Assembly (NCBI RefSeq): GCF_014270065.1
Contig: NZ_JACNME010000002.1
Coordinates: 372,001 to 436,000, forward strand
DNA: 64,000 nucleotides
DNA from: Quadrisphaera sp. RL12-1S
GTDB taxonomy: Bacteria; Actinomycetota; Actinomycetes; Actinomycetales; Quadrisphaeraceae
Direction: 5' to 3'
Below the pieces are notes generated by a model. The model was given only the letters and a program-made list of their open reading frames with translations. It had not been told where the DNA came from and ran no database searches. Below, one piece after another: positions 9,491-17,907 of this stretch (positions within the stretch are counted from its first letter, which is position 1; each line of letters begins with the position of its first letter). The translations under genes were made by a program, and so were the position numbers.

Positions 9491-10627
9491 ATGACCACCC
9501 TGCACGCGCGCACGCGCGGTCCCGTCCACGTGGTCGGCACGGGCCTGCTGGGCACCAGCGCCGCGCTGGCGCTGCGCGCCCGCGGTGTCGAGACCACCCT
9601 GGCCGACCCCTCGCCGACCGCGGCCGCCCTGGCCCGCGACCTCGGGGCGGGGCGGCTGCGCCAGCCCGGCGACACGCCGCCGGCGCTCGTCGTCGTCGCC
9701 GCTCCGCCGGACGTCACCGCCTCGGTGGTGGCTGAGCAGCTGGCCCGCTGGCCGGACGCCGTGGTCACGGACGTGGCCAGCGTCAAGCTCACGGTGCTGC
9801 ACGAGCTGCGGCGCCTGGTGCGGGACCCGGGCGCGCTCGCGCGCTACGTGGGCAGCCACCCCCTGGCCGGGCGGGAGCGCTCCGGGGCGGTGGCCGCCCG
9901 CGGGACGCTCTTCGCGGGGCGTCCGTGGGTGCTGTGCCCCACGCCCGCCTCCGCCCCGGCGGCGGTGGCCGCCGTGCGAGACCTCGCCGACGACCTGGGC
10001 GGCGTGCCCGTGGCGATGGAGGCCGGGGCGCACGACGAGGCCGTGGCGCTGGTCTCGCACGTGCCGCAGGTGGCGGCCTCCCTCGTGGCCGCGCGGCTGC
10101 GCGAGGCGCCCGAGCCCGCGGTCGAGCTGGCCGGGCAGGGACTGCGCGACGTCACGCGCATCGCCGAGTCCGACCCGGCGCTGTGGGTGCAGATCCTCGG
10201 AGCGAACGCCGGACCGGTGGCCGCGGTGCTGCGGGACCTGCGCGCCGACCTCGACGCCGTGCTCGCCGCCCTGGAGCAGCTGGACCGGGTGGAGGACGCC
10301 CACGACGCGGCGGCGAAGTCGCCCGGTGCGCTGGCCGCGGTGGCGCAGCTCATCGCCGACGGCGGTGCCGGCCGCGCCCGGGTGCCGGGCAAGCACGGCG
10401 CCCCGCCGACGTCCTACGCGGTGGTCACGGTGCTCGTGCCCGACGCCCCCGGGGAGCTGGCGCGGCTCCTGCACGACGTCGGCGCGGCCGGCGTCAACCT
10501 CGAGGACCTGCGCATCGAGCACTCCCCGGGCCAGCCCGTGGGCCTGGCGGAGGTGTCCGTGCTCCCCGCGGCGCGGACGGTGCTGGAGGCGGCGTTGCGC
10601 GACCTGGGCTGGGCCCTGCTCGACTGA
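9491..10627 (+). CDS. tyrA: prephenate dehydrogenase with ACT domain
   Basis: Oxidatively decarboxylates prephenate to 4-hydroxyphenylpyruvate using NAD(P). The N-terminal Rossmann fold has VHVVGTGLLGTSAALALRARG. The middle has DVASVKLTVLHEL and GSHPLAGRERSG, typical of TyrA. The helical dimerisation domain follows, and residues about 300-378 form an ACT domain (AVVTVLVPDAPGELARLLHDVG), suggesting feedback control by tyrosine. The ATG start is 49 bases after aroH. The gene converges on the phosphatase-like gene on the other strand. Confidence 0.95.
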   Translation: MTTLHARTRGPVHVVGTGLLGTSAALALRARGVETTLADPSPTAAALARDLGAGRLRQPGDTPPALVVVAAPPDVTASVVAEQLARWPDAVVTDVASVKLTVLHELRRLVRDPGALARYVGSHPLAGRERSGAVAARGTLFAGRPWVLCPTPASAPAAVAAVRDLADDLGGVPVAMEAGAHDEAVALVSHVPQVAASLVAARLREAPEPAVELAGQGLRDVTRIAESDPALWVQILGANAGPVAAVLRDLRADLDAVLAALEQLDRVEDAHDAAAKSPGALAAVAQLIADGGAGRARVPGKHGAPPTSYAVVTVLVPDAPGELARLLHDVGAAGVNLEDLRIEHSPGQPVGLAEVSVLPAARTVLEAALRDLGWALLD

Positions 10628-10699
10628 CGGGGGAGGGCCGGGCAGGGCCCCGCTCGGCCGCGCCGCCACCGACCTCGGCCAGCGCCGGACGTGGTGGCC

Positions 10700-11587
10700 T
10701 CAGTCGGCGGGGCCCTCGACCGGCAGGTTCGCCGTGGCCAGGGCCACGAGGCCGTCCACGGCTCCGGGGTGGGCCAGCACGAGCGAGCGGCTCACCCCGG
10801 ACAGCGGCTCGCCGTCCAGAGGCACCACCGCGCCGCCGGCCTCGGCGACCAGCAGCGCCGGGCCGTGCAGGTCGCGGCGGTCGCCGCCCAGGCGCAGCGT
10901 CCCCATGACGCGGCCGTCGGCGATGGAGACCACCTCGGCGGCGGAGCTCTCCACCACCTTGGCCAGCCAGCCGGACTCCTTGACGGCGCCGAGCACGCCG
11001 GCGCCGGCGCGGACCACCCCGCCGGGCTCCGCCTGGCCCTCCAGGTGCAGGCGGCGCGGCTCGGCGTCCGGACCGCCGACCCTGACGAACGCCCCCCGGC
11101 CGGCCACCGCCGTGTACAGGTGGCCTCCGGTCCACACGGCCACGGACTCCACCTGCGGGCGCTCGCGCGGACCGCGCCACGCGGACGCCACCACCGACCA
11201 CGGTCCGAGGCGGCGCGCGTAGTTGAGGGTGCCGTCGATCGGGTCGACCACCCACGTGCGTCCGGTCTCCGGGTCCGCCGGGGGCCGGTCCGCGCCCTCC
11301 TCGCCGATGATCCCGTCCGCCGGGAAGCGCTCGCGCAGCGCCTCGTCGACGGCGCGCTCGGTGTCGAGGTCGACGTCGGTGACCACCGAACCGGTCAGCG
11401 CCGCGGCCGGCTTGCGCTGCTCCACCGCGTCGAGCTGGCGGCGGGTGGCCTCCTCCCCGAGGCGCGTGACGAGCGCCGCGACGAACTCGAGGGCCTCGGC
11501 GGCCTCCCGGGCCCGCTCGTCGACCTGCTCGTCTACCGGCTGGTCGACCGGCTCGGGGGTGCTGGCGGATCGGGGTGCGGTGGCCAC
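10700..11587 (-). CDS. inositol monophosphatase family protein
   Basis: A Mg-dependent phosphatase of the IMPase/FBPase superfamily. Metal-binding motifs are visible as IIGEEG, VVDPIDGTLNY and the C-terminal GDRRDLHGPALLVAEAGG, a variant of the WDxAAG motif with LHG replacing the usual DxAA. Possible substrates in actinobacteria are inositol phosphate, histidinol phosphate or PAP; the sequence alone does not decide. Residues 1-30 are a Pro/Glu-rich tail. The GTG start lies 6 bases from a TAGCCT -10 box, consistent with a leaderless mRNA. It is divergent from cmk. Confidence 0.88.
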   Translation of the reverse strand: MATAPRSASTPEPVDQPVDEQVDERAREAAEALEFVAALVTRLGEEATRRQLDAVEQRKPAAALTGSVVTDVDLDTERAVDEALRERFPADGIIGEEGADRPPADPETGRTWVVDPIDGTLNYARRLGPWSVVASAWRGPRERPQVESVAVWTGGHLYTAVAGRGAFVRVGGPDAEPRRLHLEGQAEPGGVVRAGAGVLGAVKESGWLAKVVESSAAEVVSIADGRVMGTLRLGGDRRDLHGPALLVAEAGGAVVPLDGEPLSGVSRSLVLAHPGAVDGLVALATANLPVEGPAD

Positions 11588-11593
11588 ACGACC

Positions 11594-11599
11594 AGGCTA
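11594..11599 (-). promoter_or_regulatory. -10 box of the phosphatase gene
   Basis: On the minus strand this reads TAGCCT, with six bases to the GTG start at 11587. Confidence 0.5.
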
Positions 11600-11638
11600 G
11601 TGACCTCGCTGGTGGCAGGGCCCGTCGCCGCCGGCCAC

Positions 11639-11644
11639 TACCCT
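11639..11644 (+). promoter_or_regulatory. -10 box of leaderless cmk
   Basis: TACCCT is six bases before the GTG at 11651. It lies 40 bases from the opposing phosphatase -10 box, forming a compact divergent promoter. Confidence 0.5.
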
Positions 11645-11650
11645 CGGGGG

Positions 11651-12475
11651 GTGCACGCTCCACCCGAACACCCCTCCCCGTCCAGCGCGCGGCCCCGCGC
11701 TCGCGGGCTCGTCGTCGCCGTCGACGGTCCCTCCGGCTCCGGCAAGTCCACGCTGTGCCGCCGCACGGCTGCCGCCCTCGGCGCCGGCTACCTCGACACC
11801 GGCGCCTACTACCGCGCCGTGTGCTGGGCTGCCCTGGAGGACGGGTTCGACCTCGCGGGCGCGTCGTCGTCCGCGGCGGCGGGGGAGCGCGACCACGGCC
11901 TGGACGAGGCCGTCAGCAGCCTCGCCCGCGGGCTGGACCTGCGCGTCGGCACCGACCCGGAGCGGCCCTACGTCATCGTGCGCGGCACCGACGTCACCGC
12001 CGCCATCCGCGAGAGCCGCATCTCCGCGGCCGTGAGCGTCGTGGCCACCAACCTCGAGGTCCGCGCCGAGCTCATCGCGCGCCAGCGCGCCGCCATCGCC
12101 GCCCAGGCCGCCCAGCGCGGCGTGGTGGCCGAGGGCCGCGACCTCACCACCGTGGTCGCCCCCGACGCCGCCGTGCGCGTGCTGGTGGTGGTCGACGAGG
12201 AGCGCCGCCTCGCGCGCCGCGCCCTGGAGCTGCACGGCAGCGCCGACGCCGCCGCCGTGGACCGCACCCGTGACGAGGTGGTCCGCCGCGACCGGGACGA
12301 CTCCACCGTCGCCGCGTTCACCGAGGCCGCCGACGGCGTCACCGTGCTGGACAACTCCGGCACCCTGGAGAAGGGCGTCGAGGCGCTGCTGGCGCTGGTG
12401 GGCGCCGCGCTGCCCGTCCGCACCTCCTCCTCGGGCGCCCAGACCGCCCACGACCAGGCAGGAGCCCGCGCGTGA
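11651..12475 (+). CDS. cmk: (d)CMP kinase
   Basis: Phosphorylates CMP and dCMP to the diphosphates. The P-loop [10 protein letters not shown] (from about residue 25), the CMP-binding [13 protein letters not shown], the [10 protein letters not shown] segment, and the late [16 protein letters not shown] and RDRDDS motifs are all typical. At 274 residues it is longer than E. coli Cmk (227) because of a 17-residue N-terminal tail and a loop of about 20 residues near residue 75 ([12 protein letters not shown]). The GTG at 11651 is preferred since a -10 box immediately precedes it. The der start overlaps its stop. Confidence 0.95.
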   Translation: MHAPPEHPSPSSARPRARGLVVAVDGPSGSGKSTLCRRTAAALGAGYLDTGAYYRAVCWAALEDGFDLAGASSSAAAGERDHGLDEAVSSLARGLDLRVGTDPERPYVIVRGTDVTAAIRESRISAAVSVVATNLEVRAELIARQRAAIAAQAAQRGVVAEGRDLTTVVAPDAAVRVLVVVDEERRLARRALELHGSADAAAVDRTRDEVVRRDRDDSTVAAFTEAADGVTVLDNSGTLEKGVEALLALVGAALPVRTSSSGAQTAHDQAGARA

Positions 12476-13908
12476 GCGAGGAGCTGGACCCGACCCGCGC
12501 GCTGCGCGTCGGGCTGGAGGACTACGAGCTGTCCGAGGAGGACCTCGCCGTCCTCGACGGCGAGCACACCGACCACGGCGTCGACGACGAGGGCGTCCTG
12601 CCCGTCGTCGCGATCATCGGCCGGCCCAACGTCGGCAAGTCCACGCTGGTCAACCGCGTGCTCGGCCGCCGCGAGGCGGTGGTGCAGGACGTGCCCGGCG
12701 TCACCCGCGACCGGGTCCGGTACACCACCGAGTGGGCGGGCACGCCGTTCGTCGTCGTCGACACCGGCGGGTGGGAGGTCGACGTCCACGGGCTCGACGC
12801 CCGCGTGGCCGAGCAGGCCGAGATCGCCATCGAGCTGGCCGACGTCGTCGTCTTCGTGGTCGACGCCTCCGTGGGGGCCACCGGCACCGACGAGGCCGTG
12901 GTGAAGCTCATCCGCCGCTCGGGCAAGCCCGTGGTGCTCGCGGCGAACAAGGTGGACGACGAGCGCACCGAGGCCGACGCCGCGATGCTCTGGTCGCTCG
13001 GCCTGGGCGAGCCGCACCCGGTGTCCGCTCTGCACGGGCGCGGATCGGGCGACCTGCTCGACGCCGTGCTCAAGGCCGTCCCCGACCAGCTGGTGGGAGA
13101 GCGCGAGACCGTCGGCGGGCCGCGCCGCGTGGCGCTGCTGGGGCGTCCGAACGTCGGCAAGTCGAGCCTGCTCAACAAGCTGGTCGGCTCCGAGCGCGTC
13201 GTCGTCGACTCCACCGCCGGCACCACCCGCGACCCGGTCGACGAGCTCGTCGAGCTGGGCGGGCGCGAGTGGCGCTTCGTGGACACCGCCGGCATCCGCC
13301 GCCGCGTGCACCAGACCTCCGGCGCTGACTACTACGCGTCCCTGCGCACGCAGGCCGCCCTGGAGCGCGCCGAGGTGGCCGTGGTGCTGCTGGAGGCCTC
13401 CGAGCGCCTCACCGAGCAGGACACCCGCATCATCACCACGGTGGTGGAGTCCGGGCGGGCGCTGGTGCTGGCGTTCAACAAGTGGGACCTCACCGACGAG
13501 GAGCGCCGCCACTACCTCGAGCGCGAGATCGAGACCGACCTCGCGCAGGTGGCCTGGGCGCCGCGGGTGAACATCTCCGCGCGCACCGGGCGCCACGTGG
13601 AGAAGCTGGTGCCCGCGCTCGACGTGGCGCTGGACAGCTGGGACACCCGCGTGCCCACCGGCCGGCTGAACCAGTTCCTCTCCGAGGTCGTGCAGGCCCA
13701 CCCGCACCCGCTGCGGGGCGGCAAGCAGCCGCGCATCCTCTTCGGCACGCAGGCGTCCACGCGGCCGCCGCGGTTCGTGCTGTTCGCCTCCGGGTTCCTC
13801 GAGGCGCAGTACCGCCGGTTCCTGGAGCGGCGCCTGCGCGAGCAGTTCGGCTTCGAGGGGTCCCCGGTGGAGGTCAGCGTGCGCGTGCGGGAGAAGCGCC
13901 GCCGCTGA
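12472..13908 (+). CDS. der: ribosome biogenesis GTPase Der (EngA)
   Basis: An essential GTPase for 50S subunit maturation, with two tandem GTPase domains. P-loops GRPNVGKST (about residue 50) and GRPNVGKSS (about residue 224), G3 DTGG and DTAG motifs, and G4 NKVD and NKWD are present. The C-terminal KH-like domain ends with basic residues (VRVREKRRR). The first about 45 residues are acidic, as in other actinobacteria. The GTG overlaps the cmk stop by 4 bases, so cmk-der is a translationally coupled pair. Confidence 0.97.
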   Translation: MSEELDPTRALRVGLEDYELSEEDLAVLDGEHTDHGVDDEGVLPVVAIIGRPNVGKSTLVNRVLGRREAVVQDVPGVTRDRVRYTTEWAGTPFVVVDTGGWEVDVHGLDARVAEQAEIAIELADVVVFVVDASVGATGTDEAVVKLIRRSGKPVVLAANKVDDERTEADAAMLWSLGLGEPHPVSALHGRGSGDLLDAVLKAVPDQLVGERETVGGPRRVALLGRPNVGKSSLLNKLVGSERVVVDSTAGTTRDPVDELVELGGREWRFVDTAGIRRRVHQTSGADYYASLRTQAALERAEVAVVLLEASERLTEQDTRIITTVVESGRALVLAFNKWDLTDEERRHYLEREIETDLAQVAWAPRVNISARTGRHVEKLVPALDVALDSWDTRVPTGRLNQFLSEVVQAHPHPLRGGKQPRILFGTQASTRPPRFVLFASGFLEAQYRRFLERRLREQFGFEGSPVEVSVRVREKRRR

Positions 13909-13924
13909 GGTCCTGACGACGACG

Positions 13925-13959
13925 GGGGCGGGTGGCTGCCAGGTGCAGCCGCCCGCCCC
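13925..13959 (+). terminator. terminator after der
   Basis: A 15-bp GC-rich stem (13925-13939 with 13945-13959, one G-T wobble) with a CAGGT loop lies directly after the der stop. Confidence 0.75.
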
Positions 13960-13961
13960 GT

Positions 13962-14000
13962 GCTGTCAGGGCCGGCTGTCAGGGCCGGCTGTCAGTGCCG
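13962..14000. repeat. three tandem 13-bp repeats upstream of the integrase
   Basis: The unit GCTGTCAGGGCCG occurs three times head to tail (13962-13974, 13975-13987, 13988-14000; the last has one G-to-T change). They end 6 bases before the integrase ATG. The heptamer CTGTCAG also occurs at the 3' end of the nearby tRNA-Pro (15405-15411), so they may be integrase arm sites or operators. Confidence 0.75.
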
Positions 14001-14006
14001 GGCGCC

Positions 14007-15296
14007 ATGATCGGCCGCGTGGAGACCACCACGCCCGCGGCCGAGGGGGCACCCGTGGCACTGACCGTCGACCTCGCCTGGGAGGGCTACGTCGCCGGCG
14101 CGACGGTCGACCCCAAGACCATGTCGGTCTACGACGGGGTGTTCCGCCGCCACGTCTCTCCCGTGCTGGGGGGCGTGCCGGTGGTCGACGTGACCCCTGA
14201 GGACGTGGTCCGGCTGCTCGACGGGCTGAGGGCCCGCGGCAGCAGCGCCTCGCTCGTGCGGCTGTCGCGGGTCGTCCTGTCGGCGGCGTGCCGGTACGCG
14301 CAGGCGCAGCGCGTCATCGGCGTCCTCCCCACCGACGGGGTGCGCGCGCCGCGGTCCGAGACCGTGCTGACGCGGGTGCTCACCCCCGAGGAGTTCGTCC
14401 TGGTCCGAGAGCACCTCCCGACCACCGGCGCCCAGCTGCTGGCCGACCTGCTGGTCCGCAGCGGCCTGAGGATCGGCGAGGCGCTCGCCCTGCAGCGCCA
14501 CGACCTGCAGCAGGGGCAGGTGCTGGTGCGCCGGGCCCTGTCCGAGCCCGGCCGGCGCTTCTCGGCCGGTGGCGAGCGGTTCGTCCTGCGGCCCTCCACC
14601 AAGAACGGCGAGCCGCGGCGGGTGCAGGTGGGTGAGGACTTCGAAGACCGCCTGCAGGTGTGGTGCGACGCCGCCGGCCTGGAGGGTGGTGACCTGCTGT
14701 TCCCTGCGCGCCTCGTGCTGCCCGCACCCTCGGGGCGGACCTTCCCCCGCCCCGTCCACACCGAGCCGCTGACCGAGGAGCGCCTGGCGCGGCTCGGGTC
14801 CTTCACGGGTCCCAATGGCAGGGTCTACCAGCACGGGACGATGAACGGCTACGTCACCGGCAGATGTCGTGAGGCCTGCTGCCGCCAGGCCATCTCGGAG
14901 TACTCCGCGCGGAAGAGGCGCGAGCGGAGGGACGCCCGGCGCGGCGACGCGGTCCCCCGACGCGCCCGCGTGGAGGGCGGAGCCCTCCCGGCGGACTCGG
15001 CGGCCGCCTCGGGGGTGCCGGGGATCGGTGCGGTGAGCCACCAGGGGTGGAGCGCTCTGTGGGACGCGGCCGTGCGCTCCGCAGGGCTCGACTTCCGCCC
15101 CCTGGCGCGGCACACGCGGCACGTGCACGCGTCGTGGCTGAACGGGGGTGGGGTGAGCGTGGAGAAGATCTCAGAGCGGCTCGGTCACCGCGACGACCGC
15201 TCCACCAGGGGCTACGTGCGACCGGTGGGCCGTGAGGCGGATCCCGTGGCCGTGCTGGACGCACTGCTCGACCAGGAGGCGCCACCTCGCGGCTGA
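14007..15296 (+). CDS. tyrosine-type site-specific integrase (phage or element type)
   Basis: Catalyses integration or excision by tyrosine recombination. The N-terminal core-binding domain (WEGYVAGATVDPKTMSVYDGVFRRHVSPVLGG) precedes a catalytic domain with Arg155 in SGLRIGEALAL, a Lys in PSTKNGEP, Arg371 in RHTRHVHASWLN (the usual His three residues before is Arg368), LGHRDDRSTRGY, and the nucleophile Tyr403. An insertion of about 80 residues (about 265-345) carries HGTMNGYVTGRCREACCRQ and a Lys/Arg-rich helix. That His-Cys module resembles ones seen in actinophage DNA-binding proteins. The ATG at 14007 is preferred to an upstream frame that would run through the repeats and terminator. The gene points at tRNA-Pro 46 bases away, a classic attachment-site position, but no other element genes are present. 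Confidence 0.88.
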   Translation: MIGRVETTTPAAEGAPVALTVDLAWEGYVAGATVDPKTMSVYDGVFRRHVSPVLGGVPVVDVTPEDVVRLLDGLRARGSSASLVRLSRVVLSAACRYAQAQRVIGVLPTDGVRAPRSETVLTRVLTPEEFVLVREHLPTTGAQLLADLLVRSGLRIGEALALQRHDLQQGQVLVRRALSEPGRRFSAGGERFVLRPSTKNGEPRRVQVGEDFEDRLQVWCDAAGLEGGDLLFPARLVLPAPSGRTFPRPVHTEPLTEERLARLGSFTGPNGRVYQHGTMNGYVTGRCREACCRQAISEYSARKRRERRDARRGDAVPRRARVEGGALPADSAAASGVPGIGAVSHQGWSALWDAAVRSAGLDFRPLARHTRHVHASWLNGGGVSVEKISERLGHRDDRSTRGYVRPVGREADPVAVLDALLDQEAPPRG

Positions 15297-15342
15297 GCCC
15301 CGTCGAGGGACCTGTAAGGTGTTCCACGGTCCTGAGGGATCG

Positions 15343-15416
15343 CGGGCTGTGGCGCAGCTTGGTAGCGCACGTGACTGGGGGTCACGGGGTCGCAGGTTCA
15401 AATCCTGTCAGCCCGA
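15343..15416 (+). tRNA. tRNA-Pro (anticodon GGG)
   Basis: Folds into a full cloverleaf: acceptor stem CGGGCTG (15343-15349) pairs with CAGCCCG (15409-15415), discriminator A at 15416. The anticodon loop CTGGGGG holds GGG at 15377-15379 with G37, typical of tRNA-Pro. The T loop is GTTCAAATC. The CCA end is not encoded. It is probably the attachment site of the adjacent integrase. Confidence 0.97.
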
Positions 15417-15421
15417 CAGAC

Positions 15422-15452
15422 AGGCCCTGGTGAGCACCGCTCACCAGGGCCT
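15422..15452 (+). terminator. terminator after tRNA-Pro
   Basis: A perfect 14-bp stem (15422-15435 with 15439-15452) with an ACC loop and a following TCGTCGTC tract lies six bases after the tRNA. Confidence 0.85.
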
Positions 15453-15596
15453 TCGTCGTCGTGGCGGAGGGTCTCGCGCGGGTGTCGCCCGTCCTGCTCC
15501 GCAGTGGGCAGCACCCCGGAGGGGGCTCCGGACGCCGGGGGCTCCTCCGCGTGGTGGATGCTCGTGAGCAGCGGGGCGCCGGAGCCCGCGGGGACC

Positions 15597-16649
15597 TCAG
15601 CCGACGCGGACGACCATCTTGCCGGTGTTGCCGCCGCGCATCATGGACAGGAACGCCTCGAAGGTGTTCTCCACCCCGTCCACCACGGTCTCGTCGTGCT
15701 CGAGCTGTCCGGCGGCGAACCACTCCGAGAGCTTGGCCGTGGCCTCGGGCAGCAGGGAGGCGAAGTCGCCCAGGGTGAACCCCCGCAGCGTCAGGCTGCG
15801 GGTGATGGCGTTGGCGAGGTTGTCGGGACCGGCCGGCCCGGGGTGGGAGGGGCTGGCGTTGTAGCCCGAGATCGCCCCGCACAGGGCCAGGCGCCCGCCG
15901 CGGTTCATGACGTCGAGCGCTGCCTGCAGGTGGTCCCCGCCGACGTTGTCGAAGTACACGTCCACGCCGTCCGGCACCAGTGCGGGCAGCTGCTCGCGCA
16001 CCGGGGCGGCCTTGTAGTCGAGGGCGGCGTCGAAGCCGAAGCGCTCGCGCAGCCGCGCCACCTTCTGCGGGCCGCCGGCGGAGCCGACCACGCGGGAGGC
16101 GCCCAGCAGGCGCGCCACCTGGCCGACGGCGGTGCCGACGGCACCCGCGGCGCCGGAGACGAACACCGTCTCGCCCGGCTGCAGGTGCGCCACGGCGGTG
16201 AGCCCGGCGTAGGCGGTCTGGCCGGTGAGCCCCAGGATCCCCAGGTGCACCGAGGAGGGCACGGGTGCGCCGTCGCGGGAGACCTCGGGCACGGCGCGGA
16301 AGCCGCCAGCGTCACCCTGGGCGACGTCGCGCCAGCCCTGCTGGTGCACCACGAGGGTGCCCACGGGCAGCGCGGGCGCGGTCGACTCGACCACCCGGCC
16401 GACGGCTCCGCCGTTCATCGACTCGCCGAGGCCGAAGGGCGGCACGTAGCTCTTGGTGTCGTTCATGCGGCCGCGCATGTACGGGTCCACCGAGACGAAC
16501 TCGTTGGCCACGCGCACCTGGCCGGGGCCGAGGTCGGGCAGGGCCACCTCGACCAGGCGGACGTCGGCGGTGGTCGGCTCACCGACGGGGCGGGCGGTGA
16601 GCTGCCACTGCCGGCTGGTCGAGCTGCTGGTGCTGGTGGTGCTGGTCAT
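15597..16649 (-). CDS. NADP-dependent MDR oxidoreductase (curcumin/alkenal reductase type)
   Basis: Reduces alpha,beta-double bonds of alkenals or related enones with NADPH. The medium-chain dehydrogenase fold without catalytic zinc is evident. It has the family-specific EFVSVDPYMRGRMNDTKSY near residue 50, LGLTGQTAYAGL, the nucleotide-binding VSGAAGAVGTAVGQ and VYFDNVGGDHL. At 350 residues it matches the leukotriene B4 12-hydroxydehydrogenase/CurA group. The ATG start has GGAGATC just upstream. The Thr/Ser-rich first 12 residues may be disordered. No clear operon partner. Confidence 0.9.
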   Translation of the reverse strand: MTSTTSTSSSTSRQWQLTARPVGEPTTADVRLVEVALPDLGPGQVRVANEFVSVDPYMRGRMNDTKSYVPPFGLGESMNGGAVGRVVESTAPALPVGTLVVHQQGWRDVAQGDAGGFRAVPEVSRDGAPVPSSVHLGILGLTGQTAYAGLTAVAHLQPGETVFVSGAAGAVGTAVGQVARLLGASRVVGSAGGPQKVARLRERFGFDAALDYKAAPVREQLPALVPDGVDVYFDNVGGDHLQAALDVMNRGGRLALCGAISGYNASPSHPGPAGPDNLANAITRSLTLRGFTLGDFASLLPEATAKLSEWFAAGQLEHDETVVDGVENTFEAFLSMMRGGNTGKMVVRVG

Positions 16650-16733
16650 GGGGATCTCCAGGGGGTTGCGGGAGGACGGTGCTGGACTGGCTGATGGACC
16701 TGCTGGTGGACTTGCCTGTCTGCGAGGCGGCGG

Positions 16734-17126
16734 TCAGGCGGTGACCAGGCCGACCACGAGCGCGACGACACCGAGCAGGGGGAAGGTCCCCTGCGCCGCC
16801 GCTGCGCGCAGCTTGCTGCGGTCGGACAGGGCCAGCACGAGGGCCGCGGCGGCCATCGAGCCCGCCCCGGCCAGGGCCAGCGCCGCACCGACGCCCACCG
16901 GCCCACCGCGGAGCAGGACGACGACGCCGGCGGCCGCCACCACGGCGAGGAAGAGGTTGTAGAAGCCCTGGTTGAAGGCCATCTGCCGGGTGGCCTCCGC
17001 CTGCTCGCGCGTCAGCCCGAAGGTGCGGCGCGCCCGCGGACTGGTCCACGCCAGTGACTCGAGCACGAAGATCCACACGTGCAGGAGGGCGGCGGCAGCG
17101 ATGAGGACGAGCCCGGCGATGACCAC
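16734..17126 (-). CDS. DUF1304 small membrane protein
   Basis: A predicted four-helix integral membrane protein of the DUF1304 family: the LLHVWIFVLESLAWTSPRARRTFGL and FNQGFYNLFLA motifs are characteristic. Its function is unknown. The frame stays open upstream to 17249, but that extension would overlap the TetR gene. A TACAGT -10 box at 17135-17140 predicts a leaderless start at the GTG at 17126, giving 130 residues, close to the usual family length. Its promoter overlaps a TetR-like palindrome, so the divergent TetR protein probably represses it. Confidence 0.85.
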   Translation of the reverse strand: MVIAGLVLIAAAALLHVWIFVLESLAWTSPRARRTFGLTREQAEATRQMAFNQGFYNLFLAVVAAAGVVVLLRGGPVGVGAALALAGAGSMAAAALVLALSDRSKLRAAAAQGTFPLLGVVALVVGLVTA

Positions 17127-17134
17127 GAGCAGGT

Positions 17135-17152
17135 ACTGTAACGCTCGTTGCA
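17135..17152. promoter_or_regulatory. DUF1304 -10 box overlapped by a probable TetR operator
   Basis: The minus-strand -10 box (17135-17140) overlaps the near-perfect palindrome TGTAACG-CT-CGTTGCA (17137-17152, one mismatch). The palindrome sits between the divergent DUF1304 and TetR genes, where a TetR autoregulator is expected to bind. Confidence 0.6.
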
Positions 17153-17217
17153 GAACATCTGCACGTCGCGTCCGCGCCGCCGCTCGCGGCGGGCGGACAG
17201 GGGAGGGAGAGGGGTCC

Positions 17218-17883
17218 GTGGGGCGACCAGCCGGCTTCGAGGAGGCCACCGCCGTGCGCGCCGCGCGCCGCGTCTTCTGGCAGCACGGCTACGAGCAGGC
17301 CTCGGTGCCCGACCTCGAGCGCGCCACCGGCCTGGGACGCTCGAGCCTCTACCACGCCTTCGGCAGCAAGCGCGGCCTCTACGACGCCGCCCTCGCCAGC
17401 TACCTCGACGAAGTGGTCCGCCCCCGCCTGCGGCCCCTCCAGACGCCCCCCGTCGCGGCGGGCGCCCTCGCCGGCTACCTGGAACGGCTCCTCACCGCGG
17501 TGTCCGCGGTGTCCACCGCCGGCTCGCGCCCGCCCGGTCACGAGGACGACGACCGCGGCGACGCCCTCCACGGCTGCCTGCTGCTCAACGCCGCCGCCGC
17601 CCCCATCGGCCAGGACGAGACCGTCCGCGCCGTCGTCGCCGCCTACCGGCGGGAGCTGCGCGCGGCCGTGGCCGACGGCCTGGCCGCCGCCCGCCCCGAC
17701 CTGGCCGAGGACGCCCGCGAGCAGCTGGGCGAGTCCGTCACCGCTCTCGTCGTCGCCGCCCTCGCCCTGGTCCGGGTGGACCCGCAGGCCGCCGGTGACA
17801 GCCTGCGCGCCGCCCTCGCCACCGCCCGACCCGATCCCCGACCCGAACCCCGACCCGGGCGGCAGGACCATCCCCGGGGCTGA
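17218..17883 (+). CDS. TetR-family transcriptional regulator
   Basis: A helix-turn-helix repressor that probably responds to a small hydrophobic ligand. The N-terminal DNA-binding domain reads AVRAARRVFWQHGYEQASVPDLERATGLGRSSLYHAFGSKRGLYDAAL. The C-terminal ligand domain contains GCLLLNAAA, common in the TetR subfamily that controls reductases and efflux genes. The GTG at 17218 follows a strong purine tract (GGGAGGGAGAGGGG), so the longer open frame is rejected. It is divergent from DUF1304. The reductase beyond DUF1304 is a possible further target. Confidence 0.92.
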   Translation: MGRPAGFEEATAVRAARRVFWQHGYEQASVPDLERATGLGRSSLYHAFGSKRGLYDAALASYLDEVVRPRLRPLQTPPVAAGALAGYLERLLTAVSAVSTAGSRPPGHEDDDRGDALHGCLLLNAAAAPIGQDETVRAVVAAYRRELRAAVADGLAAARPDLAEDAREQLGESVTALVVAALALVRVDPQAAGDSLRAALATARPDPRPEPRPGRQDHPRG

Positions 17884-17907
17884 GGCCGGTCGCCGCGCGG
17901 GGCTGCG

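Noticed and set aside
13932-14006. Longer integrase start at 13932
   Set aside because: The extra residues would be coded by the der terminator hairpin and the 13-bp tandem repeats.
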